DNA of 64,000 nucleotides from Poecilobothrus nobilitatus. Lineage: Eukaryota > Arthropoda > Insecta > Diptera > Dolichopodidae. A program made the position numbers and the translations under genes. Location: NCBI GenBank assembly GCA_947095535.1, contig OX352773.1:92104670-92168669 (forward strand), read 5' to 3'. A model generated the notes under the pieces. That model searched no databases and was not told the DNA's origin. It worked only from the letters and a program-made list of their open reading frames with translations. Position 1 is the stretch's first letter. Each line of letters begins with the position of its first letter. This document shows positions 33,130-45,759 of the stretch, in pieces.

Positions 33130-36100
33130 TCCTCACGCAGTAACAATATTATCTTTTTAGTTTTCTAATATTTTCTAGTACGACCTGTGCCTCTACAGGT
33201 TTTATTTTAACCCTTACTAATTTGAAATTCATAGAAGGGTTATTGGTTCATATAAATTACGACAGATAGATTTGGATTAGAAATAATATGTGTTATGTTA
33301 AATTAATTATTCAAAAAATAAAATATCTTCAAAATCTTGTTTAAACGAGTTTTTTATACTTCTGTTCTTTAAGTTTCATTCAAGCAAAAATAGCTTTGAA
33401 ATTGCAACGAATTTAAACCAATAGTACATAACAAATTTAATTTTTCTATTTTATTACCTACGTATGTAGTGTATTAAGATTAAGATTCTATTTTTAACAT
33501 TTTTAGAGCTATTGCTCTAATTGATAAATTTACTTTTCAATTAACGGGTTAGAATGTTTTTGTTCATAACTATTTAATAACAATACATCATAAATAAAGT
33601 TTACCATAAGTTATTTAAGAAAATTTATAGTTGCATATAAGATAATTAGCGTATTGCAAAAAATAACAATTTATATTCAAATTGGAAAATAAATTGTATG
33701 CCCTTCAAAATATTATCTAATATCTAATAGAAAACATCGAATTTTCGTAAAAAATCTTAAGATAGTTTTTTCAAAAGAAAAGGAAAGAAAATTAAAAGAA
33801 ATAATTTGACTTTATGGAAAAATTTTTATATTATGCACTTATCTTTTGTTTTAGTTTTTTTATTAATAAAACAAAAATTTAAATTAAAAGTTAAATTTCT
33901 TCAGAATTGAACGTTTTGCTTTGATTATGCCTATTAACAAAACAAGTTATAATAATAATAAAAATAAAAACAAAAATAAACAATTTAATTGACTAGAGAT
34001 CAGTTGAATTTATTTCAATTGTTTGGACCCGTACATCTCAATTTAAAATAATCGTTTTGAATGATTCTGCTTTTTCTTTTTGTTACTTGTTTTTTCTTGT
34101 TCTTGTTTATTTTCTTTTATATGTTTTTTGATTGAGTTTATTTTTGTTTTCAAACACAGATGCTTATAATTTTTGAAATGATATCCGAAAGATATAAATT
34201 TTGATTAAAATGAATTTGCTACGCAAATATTTCAATATATACCAAAATGTATGAAAACTATAAAAAAACAAACATAAAAATTTATTAGATTAAAATTTTC
34301 TTTTTAAAATTATAGGATATCTGTGTTATAACTGTTTTTTTTGTATTTTCTTCTACTGCTACGCATGGTTATTATACACTCCTTGAATATCGTAGTGGTG
34401 TTTAGTAAATCCTTTATCTATTTCTTACATTTTTAAGTTTATACTCTAGTAGAATATAGTAAATCATCTTGTAACGAGCTTAGAGGTAAGGTAAATTAAA
34501 TTTAAGCTGAAAATGAGATTGAAACTGTTATACATTTAAGGAAATACTGTTATACATTTAAGGAAATTTAATTGAATATTTCTTAACCGACTTAAAAAAT
34601 TGGTAACTTTTCTAATTTTATACCTAATTTTCTTACGATCTTCGTCTTATTGTACAGCACAACGTCTTTTAACTATCTTAAAGAAACATTAACTGACCTA
34701 ACTGACCGAAGTTAAAACTAGTATAGGTACATAAGTTTCTAAAAAGAATTTTTGGAAGAGATCCTCATAGGGATACTGAATTATAAGAAGTAATTTCATA
34801 AAAATATAGAATCTTTTTTCTAATTTCACATTAATATTTGTTTTAAAAGAATATTTTTTTTTTTCGAAACAGTTGTTTTCAAACAGTTAACAGTTTTAAA
34901 AAACAGCCTTTTATAACTTTTAGGGCCTATTCTTACTTATTATTAGCTATGGAAGGAATAAAAAGCAACATCAAAAATAGATGCTTGCACATGAAATGGG
35001 ACAACTCTAAAAATTTTAAGTAACACAAAAAACTACAGCAGTGTCTACAGCACAATAGATAAATTGTCCAGATAGACCTTTTTTAAAATTTGAACGAACA
35101 TAGATAATGAAACTGGTATGTTGCCATGTTATTGTGGGCTGAAAATTGAAACTGACTGTATGCTATGCTATTCTGTTGTATGATCAGCAACAAAATGACG
35201 CAAATCATTTCAATCAAATAATTTACAACCTAAATTATATTTTACCTTTTTTTTATTAAATTAAAAAATTAATTTATTCTAAAAGATAATTTATTTCAAT
35301 AATACTTTTAATATACTTATTATACAAATTATTTTCTTTACATTTTTTATTTATGAAAATTGAGGCTACAAAATGTTTCAAATTTTTCAATTTAATTTGA
35401 AAAATATTCCATATTAGAATTTTTTTGTTTTTCATTTATTTCTTTTTTATTGTCAATTTTTTCTTTTTGATTTTTTTTTTTATTATTATTATATAATGAC
35501 ACTTGACAGTTCTACATACTTCTAATACAACTATGTATATAATACCCATATATTTATAAATAGTCATAATTTTTATTTCAATATTAAAACATTGAAATTT
35601 CTTTAACAGTGCAACAAATTCCCAAGTTAGTTAAAGAAATGCGATCTTGAAATTAAATTAATAAGAGGGAAAGAGAAATAGAAAATCTGTAAAAAAAAAA
35701 ACTTAGAATAAACATAATATTTAAAATACCAATCAGTTTTATTAACTAGTCTGAGTCTACTTGTTAACAAGGCGGCAATTTTTTTGTTGTTTTTTGTATG
35801 TTTTAAAAAATGAAAAAAAAAAACAATCCAAGATTGAATAAATACCTCGAATTGACTAAATCTGATAAATGATAATGACAAGTATCAGTATTGTCTTGTC
35901 ATTTACTTACATATGTATGTGAATAAATTAATTTAACTGGCATAACATAGCATCGTGATAATATGATAAAAATATAATAAATTTAAGAATCATTAATATA
36001 ATTATAAACATTAAAAAAGACTTTGAAAATTTAATAAAATGATAATGACAATAAAATTGAAGTTAAATTTAAATACATTTAAAAGAAACTGGAATATGGG

Positions 36101-38010
36101 AAGGATTTATATCTATTTATATATTTAAGTTTTTCCATGTAAAATTCCTAAATGAATTACAATCTTTTTTTTTCAACATTTTCTTTAATCAATTAAAAAG
36201 TTATACCTAATTGGGTTATCAATTACATTAAAACCTTAAGATCCCATAACAATAATTATTGAAATTTTTACATTTTCTGCTGGGTTCTCATATAAATATA
36301 ATCGATAATCATATGAAATTTGTAATGTTTATAAACATTTGCTTATATAAACATATATAAATTTCATTTAATTAAATTCGATTATATCAGATCGAACCAT
36401 AATCAATCTTTAAATCTATGAACTTAATCTTTCTTTATCTAAACCTGCTAAACACAACGAACGTAAGCATCGTTGATCAACTTTTAACTTTAACGCAGAA
36501 TTTCAACTTTGACAGATAATATTATTAATTGCCATTGTGTTCTTACTGTTATTTTCCTTTGTTTAAATCTCAATAAATGATCATTCTTAAATATAATTTA
36601 AATAAACTTGAGCAAAAAATATTGTTAAAATTTGGGAATAAATATACTTACATATAAATATTTTATAATAAAATTAATTTATTTTAGTTCTTTATTTATT
36701 TTATGCACTTCATTTATTTTAATTTTTTGCTTTACTTACTTTAATTATTTTTTTCCATTTAAATGCCACTCTAATGCTTCCTAAAGCTTTGTATTGTAAG
36801 TACTTGAAAAATAGGTTATAGATACATTTTTTTCACATTTTGTAACTAAATGTCTGCGTGGTGGTTACGCCCAAGGTGCAAGACTTTGAGAATAAGATCA
36901 AGTCAAAAAGAAAAAAAACAATTAAAGTAAGAACAATAAAATAACAGTTATCGCACATTATTTAACTAATCAGAGGCGACTTTGTCTATACGAAATCTTA
37001 AAATTAAAATGCATGCTACATTACAATAAATTGCAATTTAAAGGTAAGTATAGAGATCTAACGCATAAAAAATGAAAATACAATCGAGAAGTGTTTTAGA
37101 AAATATTTAAATTGATGTTCACAATGAATATATGAATGAATATTTTAAGACTATATTAACATTGCACATCTTATATTTGATATTCTTTTTATTTGTTTAA
37201 ATCATTTAAAATATTCGACTTAAAATTTCATATAATTTACAATATTTTTTTTTTTTTTATAAAAATTAAAAACAAAAATAAATTAATTTAAAAAATATAA
37301 AATATAGATCTATACTCGTATTTATTATGTCGACTGGCTTCATTGCCCTCTAAAAAAAAAATTAATTTATATTTTCATTACACCAAAAAGTCAAACACTT
37401 ATAAAAAATATTCAATTTTTTTGATTAAATAAATAATCAGACAAAATAATATGTTTAATAATATAAAAGCGATAAAAAAAAAAAAACACAAAAAATGTGG
37501 TCAAAATAGGTCAAATTTATGGTCAGTAATTAATTAAGTTCTATTTATTTTTAAGACAGTTAAATTGGTTCAGTTAACTTGCAAAAAAAAAAAAAAAAGT
37601 CATTAGCATGATATTACTTGCAATTTAATAAAATATTTTTGATACTTTGATCACATCAAGTTATCGAATGACATTTTAAACTTTTTTATGATCTTTGTTT
37701 CATTAAATTTTAATTATATTTTAATTTTTAAAATAATTTTTAGAAAATTAGAAATCATTAAAAAGATATTTAATAAATTTAAGTTTATCACAGGGTTAAA
37801 CAAGCAAATTAGTTAATGATTTGAAGACGTCAAAGCAAGCAAAAATTTTATTCTGGAAGGAAAGTCTATTTTTAACGGTTTTTGAGATAACGATCTTGAA
37901 AATTTTTTGTATAAGTTATAAGTATATTTATTGAATTTTAATTTAAATTAAATTTTATATTTATAATTTAAATAATTTAATCTGATTTTCTTTATATACT
38001 TATTACATTT
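33130..38010. other. Long A/T-rich stretch, no gene recognised
   Basis: No domain, RNA gene or dispersed repeat was recognised. A 22-bp direct duplication (ACTGTTATACATTTAAGGAA plus two bases) lies at 34524-34568. The minus frame 35881-35627 has no recognised domain. Confidence 0.45.
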
Positions 38011-38140
38011 AACATATGTTCTTAAAGCCCAGTAATTTCTTGATTCCATGCAGTCGAGTACAATGTGTTTTGTAGTGGCTATTTCATTGCAAAATGGACA
38101 CTTAGAAAAATCTATGTTAGATATTTACTATATGGATGGT
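38010..38140 (-). pseudogene. Non-LTR ORF2 zinc-knuckle fragment
   Basis: In one minus-strand frame this reads FSKCPFCNEIATTKHIVLDC, i.e. C-x2-C-x7-H-x4-C. It resembles the 'CP.C...ETT.HIL.EC' knuckle at the extreme C-terminus of several insect non-LTR ORF2 proteins. The frame continues a short way (MESRNYWALRTY). Nothing else of the element is visible. The plus-strand frame 38048-38392 is a shadow across it. Confidence 0.6.
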
Positions 38141-40912
38141 AGTACGATAGCACTCGAGATTTTTACTCCCATTTCTCTGCTTTTTAAGATATTGTTTCTG
38201 TTTCAATCTGGGAAAAATGTTTTCCTAACGGAATTTTGCCCAGTTATTTATAAATATGGCGAAAATACATATGTAGTTACATTAAAAATAAATAAAAGTC
38301 TAAAAATTTATTTCCTTACTTGGTTACGAAAAATTGTGGTAATTTTGTTTTTTTTAAATTACTCTGATTTTTTCAAAAAAGACCATTATTAAGGCACACA
38401 TATTTAAATTTGCTAAGTTATCAGCTTTAATTTATCGTCGCTCGTTATAATTTGTATCATACTTTGTTCGTTACATATCCATTATAATAAGCGTAGTGTT
38501 TTTTGTCACTATTTCTGAACTTTAAATATGTTTTTCCATTTCCAAATCCCATTTTGGTGTAACATTAGTTACACAATTTTACTAAAATACGTCTATAAGT
38601 GTGTTTCTGTTTCAAGTACTTATATTTAATGCTTCAAAAATTAAGAAAATGGTTTAAACAACAAAGTAATTATATTACACACAGTTACGTTAGGCATAAA
38701 AAGAAAATAAATTTATCGATAACAGCTTACGAATAGAAATTTAAAAATAATTTTTTTTAATTTTAATACCAAACGTTACCAAATAATACGTTGGTACTTT
38801 TATTTTTAGTTAATATTAGAAAAGTGATTTTATGCCAATAATTGGATACCAGTATACCGACATTGACAAATAATGTGTTGTATATGATCTTTTTTAATCG
38901 CTGTTTGTTTGCAAGGTTTCCTTAGTAAAAAAAAAATATCATTTTATGCAATAAATAATGTATAATTAATAAATTATTTTATATAAATAAAATTATAAAC
39001 TAATATTAGGGGTCTTCACTTTCACTTCACAAAAAAGCATTGAAGGAAATATTTCCTACTTTACGTGAACGACCCGATGCAAAATTTAAATTGCAAACTA
39101 AAAAATTACAGATGACTGATATGTTTATTGGTTTAAAGAAACGCTTATTGGTATCTTTCCAGAAATTTTGATTGGTATTTTTTAAAAATGTTAGTTGGTA
39201 TCTATCTACATATTATATTATTATTTGAATAAATATCTATTTTTCACTTTGAAAAACTAAAATATAATTTTTGTGTTTCATTTTTATAGATTATTTAGTC
39301 GAATGTGCTATTTTTATTTAATGCACTCCCAATAAATTCAAAAACCGAAACAAAATAAATTCTAAAAATGAAATGTCAAATTAACCTCGATATCCTCGAC
39401 TTAATTTCCTCGAGCAAATAAAATATGCATTATGCAATAGGGTTAAGGTCGAGGATATTTTAGTCGAGGGTCGGAGGATCGGTGCATATTTTTTTTACAT
39501 GAAACAACAACAATATCTATCAAAAATTTACTCAAATCCTCCGATCTTAAGATGTTAGCCTAGTTTGCACTTTTACGTGACGACCCTTATTATGTTTATT
39601 ACGATACAATCATACATACATATTAACTTTACTTGTTTTCTTTTTCAATGTTACACAAAATATTTCCATTTTCTAATAATCCGATGATAAATTTCATTTT
39701 CTTGGAAATACTATGATTTTTCTGTTTTTGTTCATTCTATTTTAGGATATCCCAAAAAAAAAAAAAAAAGCAAAATAAAGCAAAACACACATTCATTTTT
39801 TTTTTTTTTGTTGTCGTTTTAATTTTCCTTGACATGTTATATTTTTAGAATTGTGCGAAATTTTTCATTTCATTTCAAAATTGCAGGCAGTCATTAAACT
39901 TTAAAATATTTCTATTCTCTTGTTATTAAAAAACAAAAAAATTAAGAGCCATCATTAAAAACCCAACCACATAAGAACTATAGAAAATTAAAAAAAAAAC
40001 TCACCAAATAGTAATAAGACAAAAATAGTTTTTTTCAAAATTCAACTCAAGAAAAAAAAGAGTAGCTGAGAACTGACTGATCGACATGTAGAAAAACATG
40101 TTTTAGTAATTTGAAAAATTTTTGCAAAAATAATTTTTTTTTTTTTGCTTTTTTTTATATATTTGCAATTTCCACGCGCAAAATTCGAAACGCGATTTCA
40201 GATTTCAAAAAGATAATTACCATCATATGTACCAGAATACTTGTGCAAATTGTATGTAGATATATATGTAGATAGGTATATAAATTTGTATAATAACTGT
40301 TCGGAAAATATGATTTTCACGTCATACACTGATGCGGTTAACGAATGTGTTTTTTTTTTTGTTATTAATTTTTATTTTTATTTTCTTTCTTAATTACTTT
40401 TAAAATATTCCTTAATGTGGTTGCTGTTTTGGGGGAAAATTATTTTTAAATGTGGATACAATTAAAAAAAAAAAAAAAGAAAAGAAAATTTTTATTTTTA
40501 TAGGAAAATGATGAGATTAACAAACAACAATAACAGATGGAAATGTGCATAATTTTTGGACTCTGAAAATATTAATCGTAGAGTAATGCAATGCAATTCA
40601 AAATGGATTTTTATATTTATTTTAAATTGTTCATAAAATATTATTTGTATTTAAATAATTGTATATTAATTTATAATTAAAATGAATTTATCCAAACAAT
40701 CGATTTTTTCAATAGCCTTAATACATTAATTGAAAACTTTGGTTATGTTGGTTTTAAATCCAATTATGAATTAAATACGTTTTTAAATTTGTTTCTAATA
40801 TAAGTTACGATGTTTAAGGTCAAATGGTGACACATTGTAAAAGAGATTATATTCAATAATGACTAATTGAAAAAGAGAGATCAACGAGTTTCATGTATTA
40901 GCTATTCATTTT
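38140..40912. other. A/T-rich stretch with one weak inverted-end candidate
   Basis: From 39008 (AGGGGTCTTCACTTTCACT) to about 39592 (reverse complement AAGGGTCGTCACGTAAAAGT) there is a weak inverted match that could bound a ~585-bp MITE. CCTCGA-rich repeats lie inside at 39390-39475. The remainder is homopolymer-rich with no gene. Confidence 0.35.
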
Positions 40913-40914
40913 TT

Positions 40915-41090
40915 GTATGCATTGTACATAAATGTGGACAGGAAATTACACAGCCTTTCCTGTTCAGGCGTGGTTGTAAATGTCGTAAGGAGGAATAACT
41001 CTTACGTCGTGTGTGGGATTCGAACCCACACTCCCTTGGTGTTTACAGCGTATTTTATACGCTCTTACCCACTAGGCCACCGAGGCCCCA
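40915..41090 (-). mobile_element. SINE-G copy 1 (tRNA-derived)
   Basis: Reading from 41089 leftward on the minus strand, the head starts GGGGCCTCGGTGGCCTAGTG (A box TGGCCTAGTGG), continues through 'GAGCGTATAAAATACGCTG', and has B box GGTTCGAATCC (about 41026-41036). A shared non-tRNA body follows (TTACGACATTTACAACCACG, then CCTGAACAGGAAAGGCTGTG, then CACATTTATG). It matches 54588-54769 along its length, so it is a SINE and not a tRNA gene. I found no clear target duplication. Plus-strand frames 40913-41146 and 41011-41244 are artefacts of it. Confidence 0.85.
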
Positions 41091-42405
41091 TACAGTTATT
41101 ATTAATCATTTATTCTATACAGTTATTATTAATCATAACATCATAATTTATTGGAGATTGTTTTTAATTTCTTCTATTAACTCCCACACATCTTTTTCGG
41201 TCATTTGTTTTGTGAGTACCAAATACCATGCATATATCTGTTAAATTTCTTCTTAGATTTGTTCTGTCCTTTATTTTAGTTTTATCCGTTATTTTAGTTT
41301 TAAAGAGTTATTTAGGATTTTGCTATTATGTCTTCTCCTATATGTTATTTTTTAGTCTTTGGCTTTTGTTTTAGCCTTTCATATAAATGCTTCAGTAGCT
41401 TAATTCGTCTCATTGTTTGGTAAACACTAAATATTTGACCTGCTACAAATTTATTCTAGCATTTAAAACTACACAATAAAATTTAACACTAATATAAAAA
41501 TTAATAAATTCTTAATACTTAAAAATGTATCAGTACAAATTATGTTTATTTTAAAAACGGATATTCTTATGAAATTAAATAAATTATTGTATCTAAATTG
41601 TTTTTGATGAGTGACTCTTAACTTTAGGAACACAAAAAAGAAGAAAAAAAAAAAAAATACCTAAAAAAATTGGAAAATATCCAAATTTATTAATAAAAGT
41701 CACAAAATTTGCTTTCCTTGAATAATTATCTAAAAATTTACAAATTAAAAAAAAAAATATACTTTTATTACGATTTTCAAGCGGAAAACTATATAAAATC
41801 GTAATTACCACAAAAAAGGGTGATTTTTATGTTTTTAACTATACAATATAAAAAATATTTATATACGTATATATTTTTGTCACATTCAAAATAATGAGTT
41901 ATTATGAATAAAATTAATTATTATTTTCTTTAAATTTTTTTCCATTTTCCATTTCCATTATTATTTTTATCATTAATTTGTTTCAGTAGTAAAAGTCAAA
42001 AGATGAAAGTAACAATGTGCAATTAATTTAATTCGATATCGAAAATGTTAACTATTTCTTAATTGTAAATTTTTATTCAGTGTTATTTTCCAATTGTATT
42101 TTTAAGTAGCATCCAAATATAAAATCATATCCTATTGATAAAAATATCACACTGCAGTTTAGGACTAAAACAGTTTTAAAAAGACTTACATCATAATTTT
42201 TTAAAACTAACGATAAACTGATATTTTAGGTTTTATAGTCTAAGATCATTATCTAATATTATTATATTAATTTTTAAGGAAAATTTTAAGTATAAAAAGC
42301 TTAAGTATAAAAATTTATTTAGTATTTTAATTTAGTATTGCTTTTTATATTTATTTGGTGTTTCTCCATATTTATCTCCACTTTATACATTTTGTTTTTT
42401 TATTC
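41090..42405. other. Local 20-bp duplication, then A/T-rich DNA
   Basis: ATACAGTTATTATTAATCAT is present at 41090-41109 and again at 41117-41136. Beyond it I recognise no gene or element; the minus frame 41811-41593 is homopolymer-driven. Confidence 0.45.
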
Positions 42406-42409
42406 TTGG

Positions 42410-42800
42410 AGCTTCGCCTATTAACTGCTCTGAATCGTTATTACTGATGCTGTTGGACGTAGAACATGCTACGTATTCTTCTTTGGCCCAATACTTGGAA
42501 TTATTTTCTGATGTTGTTTACAATCATCCAAATCTCGCTGCCATATATAAGTGTTGACATTACGCGATGGAATGCGTTAATATTCTAATTTGCTTTTTTT
42601 TTTGTTTTTGATCTTTTTTCTATATTTGAACTTCATTCGTCGAAGGGTGTTATGATATTTTTCTGTTTCACCTTGTGTATTGGATGACACAGAATCTATA
42701 AACTATTTCGTCGGTATTGTCTAGGTCATACAATTTACGTCAGAGGTCCCATCTTATTTCTCTTCTTGCTTTTCGAATGTTTCTATCTATTACAAGTGTA
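42410..42800 (-). pseudogene. Probable non-LTR reverse transcriptase remnant
   Basis: A GC-richer segment. On the minus strand, 42570-42490 reads FHRVMSTLIYGSEIWMIVNN then QVLGQRRIRSMF, similar to the RT C-terminal block 'VLLYG.E.W......L..F.RR.LR'. From 42780 to 42680 it reads RKARREIRWDL and KLYDLDNTDEIVYR, reminiscent of the 'A...Y..LY..LD...G...IYR' segment of the same protein class. Frames are broken and motif order is only partly kept. No catalytic box is visible. Confidence 0.45.
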
Positions 42801-42809
42801 AATAATTGC

Positions 42810-44376
42810 TTTAGAATGTGTTGTTTTTTTTGCGACTGTGGTGAATGACTAATTCTTCGCTTTCATACATTGCTTTCTATTATTGCTTAATTAATTAAAT
42901 TTTAACTAGACCTATTAAACTAGATTTAACCAATTAAATTTTTTAACTAGAAGTCTAAAGTTTCGCTGACAAATTTGTTAAATTCATAATTTTAAGCTAG
43001 GTCTGAAAAGAAATTTTTTTAGAAATAAGTACAATATGACTTCAAAGTTATTAAAGAAATTCATAATTTTATAAAACTATATGTGACTTCAAAGTGAAGT
43101 TCAGCGGATACACTAATTTACTCTAGTTAGTGTTTCAGAAATACTTAAATAGTTAAAAATTTCAATTGTAGAGCTTGCAAGAAAAATGAGGTAGCTTGTG
43201 TTTTAATTGTTTTTGTTATACCAGAAGCTAATCCTTTTTTACCTTAAAGTCAATAGGCAGGGTTATAGCCACCTGGTTTTTTCACCAATTAAAAGAATTG
43301 ATTTTTCTGAACAAAATAAAATGTACTTATGTATAACACTTAAAATGATAAGTGGAGCTAACTCTTTTTTGATGCAAGCCCTTCTTTGAACTTTACATTT
43401 ATTTCATCATTTTTGTTATTTAAATCCTAAATTAATTAATTTCTAATTAATCTCTTCAGAAAAGTAAAAATACTAATGAAACCAACGCATTATACATTAT
43501 GCTCATATTATGCTCTAATAGTCTAATAAAATGGTATTATAGTATCGTATTGCAAAATTAAAAGATCTAAATATATATAATAAAAACATATATATGTACA
43601 TAAGTAGATACTTTTATCCTTTAAAAGAAATCGAAACATTATATTCAGTCGCAGCAGTAACTTATTTAGAATTTATAAATTTAAACAAAGATACAAAGAT
43701 GTGGACTTCACCATTTAATAATGAAAATAATAATTTTAGTCTGGAATAAAAAAAAAAGAGGTTTCAGTCTACAAAGAAGCAAAAAAAAAATATCTTTAAA
43801 TAAGTAATGAAAACAATTATTTGATTGAATTTATTTTTGTAAAGACAACAACAAAATGCACTTGAAGTAATTACGAAGAAATTAATATTTTAAAAACCTT
43901 TTTCTTTAGTCCAAAATAATTTCTTTTTTGAAGTTTTTCTTTTTCTTAAGAAATATATATATACTTAAATCATTTCTAGTGATTCAAAATATTTTTCTTT
44001 GTAACATTTACACATAAATATTATTTTTGTAATACTTTAAAGTTCCAAATAAATTTGTCTGTAGGTTTATTAATTGGTTTTTACTAATTTTATTGACTGT
44101 CGAAGTTATTTAAAGAAGTTAAATTCCTCTAATTGTACCCACCAAAACAAATATAGAAGAAAATCAAGACTTAATTGAATTAAAAGAAAATTTTTTTTTA
44201 TTATTATTTATTTTATATATTTTATTTATTTACATATTTAATATATAAATATGCATTTCCTCCGGGTAACTTTAGAAGATTTCCACCAACTCTCGCACAA
44301 AAAATTAAAAAAACAAAGCAGAACATAAAACTAGGGGTTAAACTTAAGTGTAAACCATAAAAAATGCATTCTATAG
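42810..44376. other. A/T-rich DNA, nothing recognised
   Basis: No gene, RNA or dispersed repeat is recognised. The frame at 43207-43389 has no known domain. Confidence 0.4.
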
Positions 44377-44515
44377 TAAAGGGTTTTCCAATTTGAGTGA
44401 TATAATTTCTAAGTGACATTTCAGTATGTAGTATGTCATGATCATTTTCCATTTGTAGTATGTCATGATTTTGTCTTTTTTTTTCGTTGTAATCAGTAAT
44501 GTTTACAATTTTATC

Positions 44516-44605
44516 ATGGAGAGATATACGCAAGAACAACGTTTACAAATTATTCAATTTTATTATCAAAATAATCGTTCTTCAATTGCAACTTTTCGTA
44601 AATAA
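44516..44605 (+). pseudogene. Mariner transposase N-terminal fragment
   Basis: ATG at 44516 opens 29 codons beginning MERYTQEQRLQIIQFYYQNN and closing at a stop at 44603-44605. It matches the start of the helix-turn-helix DNA-binding domain of mariner transposases ('M..Y...QR..II..YY.N..S...T.R'). The remainder of the DNA-binding region and the first catalytic Asp are deleted immediately after. Confidence 0.85.
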
Positions 44606-44610
44606 ACAAA

Positions 44611-44936
44611 ACTATCGATTCTGGTGCGAAGAAAATCCATAAATTATTCATGAACAACCATTACATTAATCTAAATTGACAGTTTGGTGTGGGTTTTGGT
44701 CTGATGGAATCATCGGTCCGTACTTCTTTCGAAATGAAGCTGGTAACACCGTTACTGTCAATGGAGAGCTGTATAGATCGATGATAACCAACTTTTTATG
44801 GCCGAAATTGGAAGAAGTTGATCTTGACAACATCTGGTTCCAACAAGACGGGGCTACGTGTCACACAGCACATGCAACAACCGAATTATTGCGAGAAAAG
44901 TTCCTGCAATACAAGTCGTGGAGGCCATTTGAATGA
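44611..44936 (+). pseudogene. Mariner transposase catalytic fragment (second Asp only)
   Basis: The frame joins NYRFWCEENP (with stops at two positions before TVWCGFW) to VTVNGELYRSMITNFLWP and WFQQDGATCHTAHATTELLR. QQDGATCHTA holds the second Asp of the mariner DDD triad. After LREKF a second deletion removes the third Asp. It resumes near 44917 with RGGHLNDVLF in another frame, the usual C-terminus. The deletions mean this copy cannot encode a functional transposase. Confidence 0.9.
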
Positions 44937-45084
44937 CGTTTTATTCAGAACTTAATTGTATCGACTGTACTTCACATTAAATAAAAAACATTTGAATTTC
45001 CTTAACAATTAGGGTGTTTTTTTTTTAAAAGAAATCATATCACTCAAATTGGAAAACCCTTTATGTTGATTATTTTTAGCACAT

Positions 45085-45150
45085 TTTCCAAAGAATTTTT
45101 GAGCCAAACTATCTGTCCGTCGATTTTCAAATCTTCTACACATTTTAAAA
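45085..45150 (+). repeat. Diverged family Y core fragment
   Basis: 'AGCACATTTTCCAAAGAATT', 'CTGTCCGTCGATTTTC' and 'TTCTACACATTTTAAA' follow the family Y order. It lies only ~20 bp right of the mariner element, and no matching Y sequence was noticed on the other side of it. Confidence 0.4.
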
Positions 45151-45360
45151 TAAAACATGGATATTTTTACTATTATTATAGGTATTATTAAAATAATTAA
45201 TATTGTAAAATAAGTTTTTTATCTAGCACCTCTCTATTTTCCAATATTTATGAAACGGCAGCATTTGTTTTAAGTTTTTAAATCAATATAAAAATTATAT
45301 AATTTTTTGCAATTTGGTATTTAAATTAACCGTATATGTAAAATCATCTATCAATCAATC

Positions 45361-45757
45361 GAGCCAATGGTGTAGTAGTTAAGACACCGGTCTTTCATAC
45401 GAAAGGTCTCGGGTTCAAACCCCGGCTGGGTCATATATAGATTAATAAAATAATATAGATTATTCTTATAATATATAGGTAATTAGTATATTATAATATA
45501 ATTAAATTAAAAAATAAGTATATATGTCTTATAAATTATAATTAATATCATATTGTAATACATATAATAAAATATAATTTTTGTTCAAGATAATAGATGG
45601 CGTAGAATTAAAGAAACGCCTACTCTTGTACAATAACTACAGCCGAGTAATCAACGGCTTAGTGAAACAATGGAAAGATTCCAGAAACTGAAGCTTAGAC
45701 AAATATGAATAATAAATGACTTAGTGGATGCCCTATGCTCCTTATAGGAGTAAGGAA
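45361..45757 (+). mobile_element. SINE-E copy 3, long (~400 bp), tRNA-Glu-like head
   Basis: The head at 45361-45433 reads GAGCCAATGGTGTAGTAGTT (A box), 'ACACCGGTCTTTCATACG' and B box GGGTTCAAACCCC, ending GGCTGGGTCA. The 'CCGG.CTTTCA' segment resembles the anticodon arm of tRNA-Glu(TTC), but only about five of seven acceptor positions and few anticodon-stem positions pair, so it is not a working tRNA. The body shares AATAATATAGATTATTCTTA, GATAATAGATGGCGTA, CTCTTGTACAATA, ATCAACGGCTTAGTGAAAC and AACTGAAGCTTAG with the minus-strand copy at 55745-56107. Confidence 0.8.
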
Positions 45758-45759
45758 AA

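Larger units (their letters stand above)
44379..45061 (+). mobile_element. Internally deleted mariner-like element with intact inverted repeats
   Basis: The left end AAGGGTTTTCCAATTTGAGT (44379-44398) continues GATATAATTTC. The reverse complement of the right end, AAGGGTTTTCCAATTTGAGT (45061-45042), continues GATATGATTTC, so about 30 of 31 positions match. Both ends are flanked by TA (44377-44378 and 45062-45063), the target duplication of Tc1/mariner elements. Only 683 bp remain against the usual ~1.3 kb. Three blocks of transposase survive, separated by two deletions. The frame 44539-44222 (-) is a shadow. Confidence 0.93.

Noticed and set aside
38048..38392. 114-codon plus-strand gene
   Set aside because: It is antisense to the non-LTR zinc-knuckle fragment, and the remainder is A/T-driven sequence with no recognised domain.
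41026..41089. Functional tRNA gene on the minus strand
   Set aside because: The same sequence with the same non-tRNA 3' body occurs at 54588-54769, where an A tail and target duplication show it is a SINE.
40913..41244. Overlapping plus-strand frames with cysteine-containing peptides
   Set aside because: They are antisense readings of SINE-G; a similar peptide appears over the second SINE-G copy at 54564-54776.
44222..44539. 105-codon minus-strand gene
   Set aside because: It overlaps the mariner left end antisense to the transposase start; its content is explained by the element.
45361..45433. Functional tRNA gene
   Set aside because: The A and B boxes are good, but acceptor and anticodon stems pair poorly. 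Related heads occur at four other places with a shared non-tRNA body, so it is a SINE head.
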